Positions 25,859-33,692 of a stretch of DNA of 64,000 nt are shown here, piece after piece. Source of the DNA: Mycolicibacterium aromaticivorans JS19b1 = JCM 16368 (GTDB lineage Bacteria; Actinomycetota; Actinomycetes; Mycobacteriales; Mycobacteriaceae); contig NZ_JALN02000001.1 in NCBI RefSeq assembly GCF_000559085.1, forward strand, positions 434,001 through 498,000, given 5' to 3'. The position numbers and the translations under genes were made by a program. How positions within the stretch are numbered: the first letter of the stretch is position 1; each line of letters opens with the position of its first letter. The notes beneath the pieces are model-generated. The model was not told the origin of the DNA and made no database searches. It saw only the letters and a program-made list of their open reading frames with translations.

Positions 25859-26614
25859 ATGGACCCCAGATCGCAGGCAGCCTCGCACAACGCTGACCCG
25901 GGTTATCGCGCCCTGGTGGTGGACGACGAGAAGCCGCTGGCCGAGGTGGTAGCCAGTTATCTGGAACGCGAGCATTTCGAGGTGACGGTGTGTCTGTCCG
26001 GGCTCGAGGCGCTGGACGTGGCACGGCAGGTCGATCCAGATGTGGTGGTGCTCGACCTCGGCCTGCCGGGCATCGACGGCCTCGAAGTGTGCCGCCAGCT
26101 GCGTACGTTCTCCGACGCATACGTGGTGATGCTGACCGCCCGCGACACCGAAGTCGACACCATCGTCGGACTGTCGGTCGGGGCCGACGACTACGTGACC
26201 AAGCCGTTCAGCCCCCGGGAACTGGTCGCCAGGATCCGGGCGATGCTGCGCCGCCCGCGCTCGGTGGCAGTGCCTGCCGCACCCGCCGGCGAACCGCATA
26301 CCGAATCGCCGCCGCGGGTGTTCGGTCCGCTCTCCATTGACGTTGCCAGTCGTCAGGTGTTCGTCGACACACAGCCGATCTCGTTGACCCGCACCGAGTT
26401 CGACATATTGGCAGCACTATCCTCCCGGCCCGGTGTGGTCTGGACCCGCCGGCACCTCATCGACGAGGTCTGGGGTGAACCGTGGGTGGGTAACGACCAC
26501 CTCGTCGACGTCCATGTCGGGCATGTGCGGCGCAAACTCGGCGACAACCCCGCCGAACCGAAGTTCGTGTTGACCGTGCGGGGCGTGGGCTACCGGATGG
26601 GAAACGGGCAGTGA
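25859..26614 (+). CDS. OmpR/PhoB-family response regulator, no adjacent kinase
   Basis: A 251-residue regulator. Receiver: ALVVDDEKPLAEVVASYLE, phospho-acceptor Asp66 (VVVLDLGLPGIDG), Thr at MLTARD, Lys at VTKPFSP. A 25-residue Pro/Ala linker leads to the winged helix with ISLTRTEFDILAALSSRPG, WGEPWVGNDHLVDVHVGHVRRKLG and TVRGVGYRMG. The frame is open upstream to 25607; ATG at 25859 gives the normal N-terminus, though no strong ribosome site precedes it. There is no kinase gene next to it. It is convergent with the ferredoxin gene, 6 bp apart. Confidence 0.85.
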   Translation: MDPRSQAASHNADPGYRALVVDDEKPLAEVVASYLEREHFEVTVCLSGLEALDVARQVDPDVVVLDLGLPGIDGLEVCRQLRTFSDAYVVMLTARDTEVDTIVGLSVGADDYVTKPFSPRELVARIRAMLRRPRSVAVPAAPAGEPHTESPPRVFGPLSIDVASRQVFVDTQPISLTRTEFDILAALSSRPGVVWTRRHLIDEVWGEPWVGNDHLVDVHVGHVRRKLGDNPAEPKFVLTVRGVGYRMGNGQ

Positions 26615-26620
26615 CCGTCC

Positions 26621-26860
26621 TCAGGCGTCCTCGACCAGAGTCAGGGCCAACCGCGGACATCGGGCAACGGCACGACGCGCGTACTTCACCACCGGCCCGG
26701 GCACGGCTGTTTCCCGGGAATTGTCGCGGCTGCGCGGATATCCCCAATCGTCGCGGCTCAGCAGCTGTGGCAGCAGTTCGCTGCAGAGCCCGCGCCCGTC
26801 GCAGCGTGTCCAATCGATGTGCAGCCGCGGCGTTGTCGCCTGCCTCGCGTTCTCCGTCAT
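26621..26860 (-). CDS. Ferredoxin, mycobacterial single-cluster type
   Basis: A 79-residue protein with IDWTRCDGRGLCSELLP and, near the C-terminus, ARRAVARCPRLALTL. The CxxxxxC ... CP pattern has only three cysteines in the first-cluster arrangement, which fits a 3Fe-4S ferredoxin of the type that serves mycobacterial cytochromes P450 and other oxidoreductases. The ATG overlaps the stop of the ApbE gene (ATGA), so the two are translationally coupled. The partner enzyme is not in the window. Confidence 0.8.
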   Translation of the reverse strand: MTENARQATTPRLHIDWTRCDGRGLCSELLPQLLSRDDWGYPRSRDNSRETAVPGPVVKYARRAVARCPRLALTLVEDA

Positions 26861-27849
26861 CTCCGCCCACCTGAATTCTCCGCCGGCCAGCCGCCGAGCG
26901 TGTGCACGATCCCGTCGCTGTCCACCAGCCGAGCGGGTAGCCGCTGTGCCCGGATCCAGTCGACGGCACGCCAGCCGCGGATCACCGCCGCGGTGCTCAC
27001 CGTGTTGGCCGCCAGACAGCTTGCAGCGACGACGCTGACCGTGCGCCACACCGGCTCCGCCGGCCACCCGGACCGCGGGTCCACGATGTGGTGCATCGCC
27101 CGCTTCCCATGCCGCCATCGGCGACGCAGCGTGCTCGACGTGGCCAATGCCACGCCCGGCGACAACGCGACCATCGCCGCCGGTTGGTCGTCGCCGTCGC
27201 AGACCAGCACCTGCCACCCTTCGTCGGGAGCATCACCGGCTGTCGCGATGTCGCCGCCCAGATTCACCAGCACGCCCGCGCCGGTGATCCGGTGCGCCTG
27301 TGCCGCGCAGCGATCAGCGGCGACCGCCTTGGCCGTTGACCCCAGGTCGAGTACCACCCCGAGCGGCACCGCGACCATTCGACCGTCGAGGCTGACCATC
27401 GACCAGTCAGCCGACTGACTGACCGACATCGCCAGCGGCGCAGACGAATCCATGTCAGCGATGTCACGGTCGTAACCGAGATCGATCAGGCGAGCGCCGA
27501 TCGTCGGATCGATGTCGCCATCGGTCTGCTGTGCTGCCAGCAGCGCGGCGCCGAGCAGTTCGGCGAGTAGTTCACTGACCTTCGTCGGCCGACCAGACCG
27601 CGTGAGGGCGTTGATCTCCGAATCCGGGTTGAATCGTGAGGCCGCAGCGTCGATGGCGTCGAGTTCCGCGTCCACCGCGCACCGCGCGGCGGCAAGGGCA
27701 TCGGGGTCCGTGACGATGATCTGCATATCCATCGTCCAACGCTGCCAATGGCTTTCCGCGGTCGCCACACCCCTGCGCGCAGCCGGCGTCTCGGCTACCG
27801 CACCTGATGCAGCCACGGCGCGAGGTAACGCAGAACCGGGTGAGTCCAT
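26857..27849 (-). CDS. apbE: FAD:protein FMN transferase (ApbE/flavin transferase family)
   Basis: A 330-residue ApbE-fold protein. Landmarks: SRFNPDSEINALT (the D/S-x-NxL signature), LGYDRDI, VVLDLGSTAKAVAADRC (the DLGGIAKG-type motif), GAGVLVNLGGDIATAG, and HHIVDPRSGWPA. The enzyme attaches FMN covalently to a Thr or Ser of a target flavoprotein, with FAD as donor and Mg2+. ApbE normally sits near its target (NqrC/RnfG-type or ferric-reductase-like flavoprotein), but none is here; only the coupled ferredoxin is. The ATG at 27849 has no obvious ribosome site; the frame is open upstream to 28191. No Tat or lipoprotein signal, so the form is cytosolic. Confidence 0.85.
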   Translation of the reverse strand: MDSPGSALPRAVAASGAVAETPAARRGVATAESHWQRWTMDMQIIVTDPDALAAARCAVDAELDAIDAAASRFNPDSEINALTRSGRPTKVSELLAELLGAALLAAQQTDGDIDPTIGARLIDLGYDRDIADMDSSAPLAMSVSQSADWSMVSLDGRMVAVPLGVVLDLGSTAKAVAADRCAAQAHRITGAGVLVNLGGDIATAGDAPDEGWQVLVCDGDDQPAAMVALSPGVALATSSTLRRRWRHGKRAMHHIVDPRSGWPAEPVWRTVSVVAASCLAANTVSTAAVIRGWRAVDWIRAQRLPARLVDSDGIVHTLGGWPAENSGGRR

Positions 27850-28098
27850 GACTGCATGCTCACAGCCGGTCTTTTGAAACCTCGAAGAATTGCGCCGGCA
27901 CCGCACACGGTGATGACCCACGTCCGGCGGCGCTGACCGTAATCTGCGCGAACGGTGTGAGTTGTCTGGCAAATCCGCGGCGGGTTTGCTGTGGGAATCT
28001 GCGTCTTTGGTGCCGTCTGGCAGCTTCAGGTGCCACGTCACCGGTGCCGCCCGGATGTTCTTTGTGGGCTCAAAGAATGCGACATGAATTTGTAACGC

Positions 28099-29115
28099 AT
28101 GGTTTCGACCCGGTCCCCTCTGGAGCTGATGGTCGTCGCGACGGCATGCGGTCTGCGCAACGTGGCACGGCGGCTCGGCACTTCCAAGCAATCAGTTCCC
28201 CGCGCAGAAAGGGTGCTCCGGGCCGCGCTTCTGATACCCGTGTTCGCGGCGCTGTCACTGCTGCTGCGCGGCTACGGCCGTCTGGGGCACGCCGTGAAGC
28301 TGCCGGGACGCACCGGTTTCGACGCGACCGTGATGTGCCGACTGCCCGATCTCATCGCCACCTACATCTGGGTTTTCCACGAGTGGGAGCCGGACCTGAC
28401 CCGTTTCATCGCGAGCAGGCTCGGCGACGGCGATGTTTTCATCGATGTCGGCGCCAACATCGGCTACTACTCACTGCTCGCCGCAGGCCCGGTGGGCGCT
28501 CACGGCGGCGTCGTCGCGGTCGAGGCATCGCCGGCGATGTTCGACGATCTGCACCACAACGTCGACGTCAGCGGCCATCGCGATCGCATCCGCCAGGTGA
28601 ACATGGCAGCAGCCGCGAAGTCCGGGACGCTGACCGTGTACGCCGGTCCACGCAACAACGCCGGAATGTCGACGACCCTGCCGTCGCGCGGCCTGCACGC
28701 CGAGTCGACGATCGAAGCCAAGCCGCTCGAGGAGATCCTCACGTTCCGCGAGATCACGTCGGCGCGGCTGATCAAGATCGACGTGGAAGGCGCCGAACCT
28801 GATGTTCTGGCCGGGATGCGCAACATCATCGGCACACTGCGGGACGACGCGGAGATCGTGGTCGAGCTCTCGCCCCGATGGTGGCCCGACCGGCATCTGC
28901 GGCCGGTGGACGTCCTTCGCCCGTTCATCGAGGCCGGATTCAACGTGTACGAGATGACCAACAGCTACTCCGCGTGGCGATACCTGTGGCCCAACGACGT
29001 ACGCGACGCGATCCGGCTGCGCGATCCGCTCACTGCCCGGGTGTCACGACTGGAGCTGGTGCTGTCTCGCCACGACGGCGAGCGGCTTGCGATCGACGCG
29101 CGCACTGCCTGCTAG
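28099..29115 (+). CDS. FkbM-family methyltransferase
   Basis: A 338-residue protein. The N-terminal part has a hydrophobic stretch (AALLIPVFAALSLLLRGYG) that may contact the membrane. The methyltransferase core shows VFIDVGANIGYYSLLAA (SAM motif I), VVAVEASPAMFDDLHHNV (motif II), and RLIKIDVEGAEPDVLAGM, the FkbM signature. Such enzymes O-methylate sugars or glycolipids; in mycobacteria this suggests a surface glycolipid or polysaccharide. No glycosyltransferase is adjacent. Divergent from apbE across 249 bp, in which I see no gene. Its TAG stop shares the palindrome CTAG with the stop of the convergent kinase gene. Confidence 0.82.
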   Translation: MVSTRSPLELMVVATACGLRNVARRLGTSKQSVPRAERVLRAALLIPVFAALSLLLRGYGRLGHAVKLPGRTGFDATVMCRLPDLIATYIWVFHEWEPDLTRFIASRLGDGDVFIDVGANIGYYSLLAAGPVGAHGGVVAVEASPAMFDDLHHNVDVSGHRDRIRQVNMAAAAKSGTLTVYAGPRNNAGMSTTLPSRGLHAESTIEAKPLEEILTFREITSARLIKIDVEGAEPDVLAGMRNIIGTLRDDAEIVVELSPRWWPDRHLRPVDVLRPFIEAGFNVYEMTNSYSAWRYLWPNDVRDAIRLRDPLTARVSRLELVLSRHDGERLAIDARTAC

Positions 29116-30320
29116 CCGCCTGGGGCGCCCGGAAGGGTCAGGGTGAAGGTCGCGCCTCGACCGGAGGTCGACTCGACGCTCACTTCCCCGCCGTGCGCAT
29201 GGGCGATCTCACGCACCAGCGCCAACCCGATGCCGTACGACTGCCGATGTGTGCGGGTGGTGTGCTCGGTGCCGCGCGCGAACCGGGTGAACAGCGTGGC
29301 CATCGCGTCGGCGTCGATGCCGACACCGTCGTCGGCGACCTCAGCCTTGATCACCGCGCCGTGCCTGCTCAGACGAATGTCGACGACCCCGCCGGAATGC
29401 TCGTGACTCAAGGCGTTGTCCACCAGCGCGGTGAGTGCCCGGCGCATTGCGGCACTGGAGCCGATGATCTCGAATAAACCGGTATTGCTTGGTTTTTCGT
29501 AACGCAGGCGGACACCCAGTGCGTCGGCATACGGCGCCAGGCTGTGGTAGACGTCATTTGCCACCGAGGCCAGGTCGACCCGGTCGCGTGGCGACTCGCC
29601 GGCCGTCATCGTCGCCGAAGCCAGCAGATCGTCGACGATGTCGCTGAGCGCCCGGGTGTCGGCGACCAGCGCGTCGGCGTCGGCGCGGACCACCTGAGCG
29701 TCCGCGGTGCCGGCTCGCTGGGCCAGCATCTGGGCACGGGTGTGCAACACCGTCAACGGCGCCCGCAGTTCGTGTGATGCGTCTGCGACGAACCTGCGCT
29801 GCAACGCCAACGCCTGGGCCAGCGGACGCACCGACCGGCGGGTGAACAGCGCCACCACCGCGACGGATGCCAGAATTCCGGCCAATTCGGCGAAAGCCAC
29901 CGACATCAGCAGACGGTTGCGGCCCGCGTAGTAGGGCGCCAGATCCATCATCGCCACCACCCGCCCCTCCGGCCGGTCCGCGACAAAAGTTCGGTAATGG
30001 CGCCCGCCGGTGCGAAGGTCGCCGAAGCCCGCCGGCCCGGCCAGCAACGCCACCCCGGGCTGCCCGCCATCGCTGGTCGACACCGCGCCGTCGTTCTCGC
30101 GCAATGCGAGTTCCATGTCGGGAGGCGGATCGCCCGCGTCGTCGGCCGACACGGCCAACGTCCGCACCTCGGCGTCGATCTGACGGTTTTGCGCGCGGAC
30201 ATAGACCGTGAACACGACCCCGCCGACGACCAGCAGCACCAAGGCAAGGGCAACAGACGCTTGAATCGCGGCGATGCGCCCGGTCCGCCGCACCATGGCG
30301 AGATCACCAGCCGGAGTCAT
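29112..30320 (-). CDS. Sensor histidine kinase of an OmpR-type two-component pair
   Basis: A 402-residue membrane kinase. Span 1 is IQASVALALVLLVVGGVVFTVYV, an extracytoplasmic loop of about 110 residues follows, and span 2 is SVAFAELAGILASVAVVALF. There is only a short linker, then the HisKA segment RFVADASHELRAPLTVL (His183) and a HATPase with TALVDNALSHEHSGG, DDGVGIDADAM and YGIGLALVREIAHAHGG. Its ATG overlaps the stop of the response-regulator gene by 4 nt (ATGA). The signal is unknown. Confidence 0.87.
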   Translation of the reverse strand: MTPAGDLAMVRRTGRIAAIQASVALALVLLVVGGVVFTVYVRAQNRQIDAEVRTLAVSADDAGDPPPDMELALRENDGAVSTSDGGQPGVALLAGPAGFGDLRTGGRHYRTFVADRPEGRVVAMMDLAPYYAGRNRLLMSVAFAELAGILASVAVVALFTRRSVRPLAQALALQRRFVADASHELRAPLTVLHTRAQMLAQRAGTADAQVVRADADALVADTRALSDIVDDLLASATMTAGESPRDRVDLASVANDVYHSLAPYADALGVRLRYEKPSNTGLFEIIGSSAAMRRALTALVDNALSHEHSGGVVDIRLSRHGAVIKAEVADDGVGIDADAMATLFTRFARGTEHTTRTHRQSYGIGLALVREIAHAHGGEVSVESTSGRGATFTLTLPGAPGG

Positions 30321-30997
30321 TCGTACCCGAACCGATAGCCGGCGCCGTGGACCGTGCGGATAACCTGCTTGCCGAGCTTGCGACGCAGATAGTGGACGTA
30401 GAGATCCACCGCACCGCCGGACTCGACACCTTCGAACACCAGGTCGAGCAACTGCGCCCGGCTGTACACCCGTTTGGGCGCGGACATCAGCGTCGCCAGC
30501 AGGGAGGCTTCCCGCTCGGACAACTCGACATCCCCGCCGTCCCTGCCGGCTTCCGACACCCGGCGGGTCACCCGGTCCAGCCGCAGACCACCCGCGGCGA
30601 CGACGGTGGCGGAGTTGTCGATCCGCCGCAGCAGCGCGCGGACCCGGGCCAATAGCTCGGGGACTTCAAAGGGCTTCAGCAGGTAGTCCTGCGCACCCGC
30701 GTCGAGGCCCTCCACCCGATCGTCCACCGCTCCGCGCGCCGTCAAGATCAGCGCAGGTGTGGCAATCCCCTTCGACCTGAGCAGCGCGACCAGGTCCGCG
30801 CCGTCCATCACCGGCAGTCCACGGTCCACGATCAAAGCGTCGTAGTCCCCCGTCAGTCCGCGGTGCAACCCTTGCTGTCCGTCGTACGCGGTGTCGACCC
30901 GGTACCCCTCATCGGCCAGGAGCGCGGCCAGCATCGCACTGAGCGCGTGATCGTCCTCGACGACCAGAACCGCTGGGGCGACACTCGGCACGGGCAC
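30317..30997 (-). CDS. OmpR-family response regulator, partner of the adjacent kinase
   Basis: A 226-residue regulator: receiver with VLVVEDDHALSAMLAALLA, phospho-acceptor Asp58 (LIVDRGLPVMDG), LTARG and YLLKPFEVPEL; winged-helix output with LSEREASLLATLMSAPKRVYS, VDLYVHYLRRKLG and TVHGAGYRFGYE. First gene of a two-gene operon with the kinase. It is divergent from the hemerythrin-fused P-type ATPase, so it could control that gene; this is inferred from position only. Confidence 0.87.
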   Translation of the reverse strand: MPVPSVAPAVLVVEDDHALSAMLAALLADEGYRVDTAYDGQQGLHRGLTGDYDALIVDRGLPVMDGADLVALLRSKGIATPALILTARGAVDDRVEGLDAGAQDYLLKPFEVPELLARVRALLRRIDNSATVVAAGGLRLDRVTRRVSEAGRDGGDVELSEREASLLATLMSAPKRVYSRAQLLDLVFEGVESGGAVDLYVHYLRRKLGKQVIRTVHGAGYRFGYE

Positions 30998-31132
30998 TCA
31001 ACGAGCGTGCCACGCAACACGACTCGTCGCCGCCGAAGACACGTTCTTTCAGCGATCAAGATGGTGACCTTGTCCTCTTAACGCAGGATCCGGACGTCAT
31101 GAGGATGACGGGACGAGAGTCGAGGAGGGTGT

Positions 31133-31183
31133 GTGATCCGAACTGCCGTGCCCGCTCGCGGACGTGCCGGGGCGGGCCCGTGA
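31133..31183 (+). other. Possible 16-codon leader ORF coupled to the P-type ATPase gene
   Basis: A GTG at 31133, four bases after a strong AGGAGG (31123-31128), opens a 16-codon frame (VIRTAVPARGRAGAGP) whose TGA overlaps the GTG start of the ATPase as GTGA (31180-31183). The ATPase start itself has only a weak ribosome site, so re-initiation from this leader is plausible. The alternative is that the AGGAGG serves another start of the ATPase. Confidence 0.35.
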
Positions 31184-33552
31184 GCGACGCCGCGAGCGCC
31201 GAACGGCCGTTGTGGCTGCGGATCCGGCCGCTGATCGAGCCGGTTCTGTTGGCGGTCACGGTGACGGCTCTGCTGCTGGGCGGTCTCGCCTGGCTGATCG
31301 GCCGGCACGGGATCGCCGACGGCATCTGGGCCGTGGGAACACTGTCGGCTGTGGTGCCCGCGCTGGTCTGGGTTGTCCTCTCGCTGTACCGCGGGCGAGC
31401 CGGGGTTGATCTGCTGGCCGTGCTATCCCTGGTCGGCACGCTGTGGGTGGGCGAGTATCTGGCCGGCGCCCTGATCGCGGTGATGCTGTCCACTGGCCGC
31501 TTTCTGGATGCCGCCGCGCAGCGCCGAGCGTCGAAGGATCTGCGAGCTCTACTGGAGCATGCGCCGCGTTTTGCCCGGCGCAAGGCCGGCGACGCGGTCA
31601 GGGTCATCCCGCTGGCGGACGTCGCAGTCGGTGATGTGCTGGTGGTCGGCCCCGGCGAGGTGGTGCCAGTGGATGGCCGGATCGAGGGCGCCGAGGCGAT
31701 TCTCGACGAGTCGGTCTTGACCGGTGAGCCCCTGCAGGTCGAACGTGCGATCGGTGAGCCGGTCCGCAGCGGTGTGGTGAATGCCGCCACCGCCTTCGAC
31801 ATTCGTGCGACGGCCACCGCGGCAAACAGCACCTACGCCGGCATCGTTCGGTTGGCCGAGCAGGCCGGCTCCGAACGCGCACCCATCGTTCGGCTGGCTG
31901 ACCGCTATGCGGCAGCGTTTCTGCCGGTGGCGCTGGTGGTGGCGGCCGCCGCGGGGCTGGCCGGCGGATCGTGGGTTCGTGCGGTGGCGGTGCTGGTGGT
32001 GGCGACCCCGTGCCCACTGCTGCTGGCCGCGCCGGTGGCGATCGTGTCGGGGTTGTCACGCGCATCACGCCACGGTGTGGTGGTCCGCAGCGGCGGGGCT
32101 CTCGAAAACTTGGGCCATGCAACGACATTGGTGATGGACAAGACGGGTACGCTCACCGCCGGCCGCCCTGTCGTTGTCGACGTTCTGCCTGCGCCCGGCT
32201 ACAACCGCAAGGAGGTTCTGCGCCTCGCCGCGTCCGTCGATCAGATGTCTCCCCACGTGCTGGCCGAGGCGATCGTCACCGAAGCACTCGCGCAGGGAAT
32301 ACCGCTGTCGTTGCCCGTCAACATGATCGAGCAACCGGGGCGCGGCGTCGCCGCCACCGTCGATGGCGCGCAGGTTTCCGTGGGCAAAGTCTCCACCGCC
32401 GTTCCGGAAGCGGGGTGGGCGCGCGCAGCGGTCAACCGGGCGAGCCTGGACACCGCCGCGATCGCATGGGTCGGTGTCGACGATGCCGTGATCGGCGCGG
32501 TGCTGCTGCGAGATCCCCTGCGGCGCACGGCGCCCCGGACCATGCGCCGCCTGCGCGCGGCGGGCTTCACCCGGCTGGTCATGCTGACCGGCGACCGGGC
32601 CGCGCCCGCGCTGGAGGTGGGCACCGTACTCGGTTTGGACGAGGTGTACGCAGATCAAAGCCCCGCCGACAAGGTCGCCGCCGTACGCGCCGAACGGGAG
32701 AAGGCGGTGACCGTCATGGTGGGCGACGGCGTGAACGACGCCCCCGCCCTTGCCGCAGCCACAGTCGGAGTCGCGATCGGCGCACGCGGCGCCACCGCCT
32801 CATCGGAGGCCGCCGATATCGTGCTGACCACCGACCGGTTGGACCGCCTCGCCGACGCGATGGACATCGCCCGCTGGTCCCGGCGCATCGCGGTGCAGAG
32901 CGCGGTCGTCGGAATGGCCCTGTCGTTGCTGGCAATGGGCGTCGCCGCTTTCGGTTGGCTGCCGCCCGCGGCGGGAGCGCTCCTGCAGGAGGCCATCGAC
33001 GTCGCCGTGATACTGAATGCGCTACGCGCGCTTCGCGGTAACCCCGCACTGGGCGTTGCACTGCCTCACGAGACGGAAGTCCTTCTGCTTCGATTCGCCG
33101 CCGAACACGACATCCTGCGGGACGCACTCTCACAGCTTCGCGATGCCGCCTCCCAACTCGACAGCCAGCGCGACGGCCCGGCGCTCGAGGCGCTCGAGCG
33201 TGCCTACCGGTTCCTCACCGACCAGTTGCTGCCCCACGAGGATGCCGAACAGAACGATCTCTACCCGGCACTGGCCGCACCCCTGGGCAGCGCCGAAGCA
33301 ACCGCCACCATGAGCAGGACACATGCCGAGATTCATCGCCTGACCGATCGGATCGGCAATCATCTCGAACTGGCCCGAAACGCCGGAGCCGTCCAGTTCG
33401 ACCAGCTCGACGACCTTCGCGCTTGCCTTTACGGGCTGCACGCGTTGCTGCGGCTGCACTTTCTGCAGGAGGAAGAGAACTATTTCACGCTCACCGACGC
33501 TGAGGACCCCGGGGCGAAGCGGACAGCGGACCAGATACCACCAACCCGATGA
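31180..33552 (+). CDS. P-type metal ATPase with C-terminal hemerythrin domain
   Basis: With the GTG at 31180 the protein has 790 residues. It carries the actuator loop DESVLTGEPLQ (about 176), the membrane metal-site motif ATPCPLLLAAPVAI (about 275), the phosphorylation motif DKTGTLTAG (Asp320) and GDGVNDAPALAAATVGVAI (about 515). The TPCP sequence resembles the SPC motif of P1B-4 pumps (Co/Fe/Zn group). No N-terminal metal-binding domain is present. Residues about 628-773 form a hemerythrin-like HHE bundle (FAAEHDILRDALSQL, LLPHEDAEQNDLYPAL, MSRTHAEIHRL, LHFLQEEENYF), a di-iron site able to bind O2 or sense iron. That fusion is unusual and hints at an Fe pump tuned by iron or oxygen. The in-frame ATG at 31099 is an alternative start. 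Confidence 0.82.
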   Translation: MSDAASAERPLWLRIRPLIEPVLLAVTVTALLLGGLAWLIGRHGIADGIWAVGTLSAVVPALVWVVLSLYRGRAGVDLLAVLSLVGTLWVGEYLAGALIAVMLSTGRFLDAAAQRRASKDLRALLEHAPRFARRKAGDAVRVIPLADVAVGDVLVVGPGEVVPVDGRIEGAEAILDESVLTGEPLQVERAIGEPVRSGVVNAATAFDIRATATAANSTYAGIVRLAEQAGSERAPIVRLADRYAAAFLPVALVVAAAAGLAGGSWVRAVAVLVVATPCPLLLAAPVAIVSGLSRASRHGVVVRSGGALENLGHATTLVMDKTGTLTAGRPVVVDVLPAPGYNRKEVLRLAASVDQMSPHVLAEAIVTEALAQGIPLSLPVNMIEQPGRGVAATVDGAQVSVGKVSTAVPEAGWARAAVNRASLDTAAIAWVGVDDAVIGAVLLRDPLRRTAPRTMRRLRAAGFTRLVMLTGDRAAPALEVGTVLGLDEVYADQSPADKVAAVRAEREKAVTVMVGDGVNDAPALAAATVGVAIGARGATASSEAADIVLTTDRLDRLADAMDIARWSRRIAVQSAVVGMALSLLAMGVAAFGWLPPAAGALLQEAIDVAVILNALRALRGNPALGVALPHETEVLLLRFAAEHDILRDALSQLRDAASQLDSQRDGPALEALERAYRFLTDQLLPHEDAEQNDLYPALAAPLGSAEATATMSRTHAEIHRLTDRIGNHLELARNAGAVQFDQLDDLRACLYGLHALLRLHFLQEEENYFTLTDAEDPGAKRTADQIPPTR

Positions 33553-33680
33553 CGTTCGACCCCCATGTCGTCACGAAAGCGGCAATAGCGTTGAAGGAAC
33601 GTGACATTGCACGAGTTCTTCTCGACGCGCTCATCGGTGAGTAGCGCCGACCCTGCCTACCGGCCAGCACGACGTCGCCA

Positions 33681-33686
33681 TAGGAT
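33681..33686 (+). promoter_or_regulatory. -10 element of the MgtC/DUF4010 gene, leaderless type
   Basis: TAGGAT ends six bases before the GTG at 33693. No clear -35 element is seen. The other bases of the 140-bp gap after the ATPase gene hold nothing I recognise. Confidence 0.45.
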
Positions 33687-33692
33687 TGCGCG

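Noticed and set aside
31050..31070. GGTGACCTTGTCC before the P-type ATPase as a DevR box
   Set aside because: Spacing of the halves is off by one and several core positions differ.
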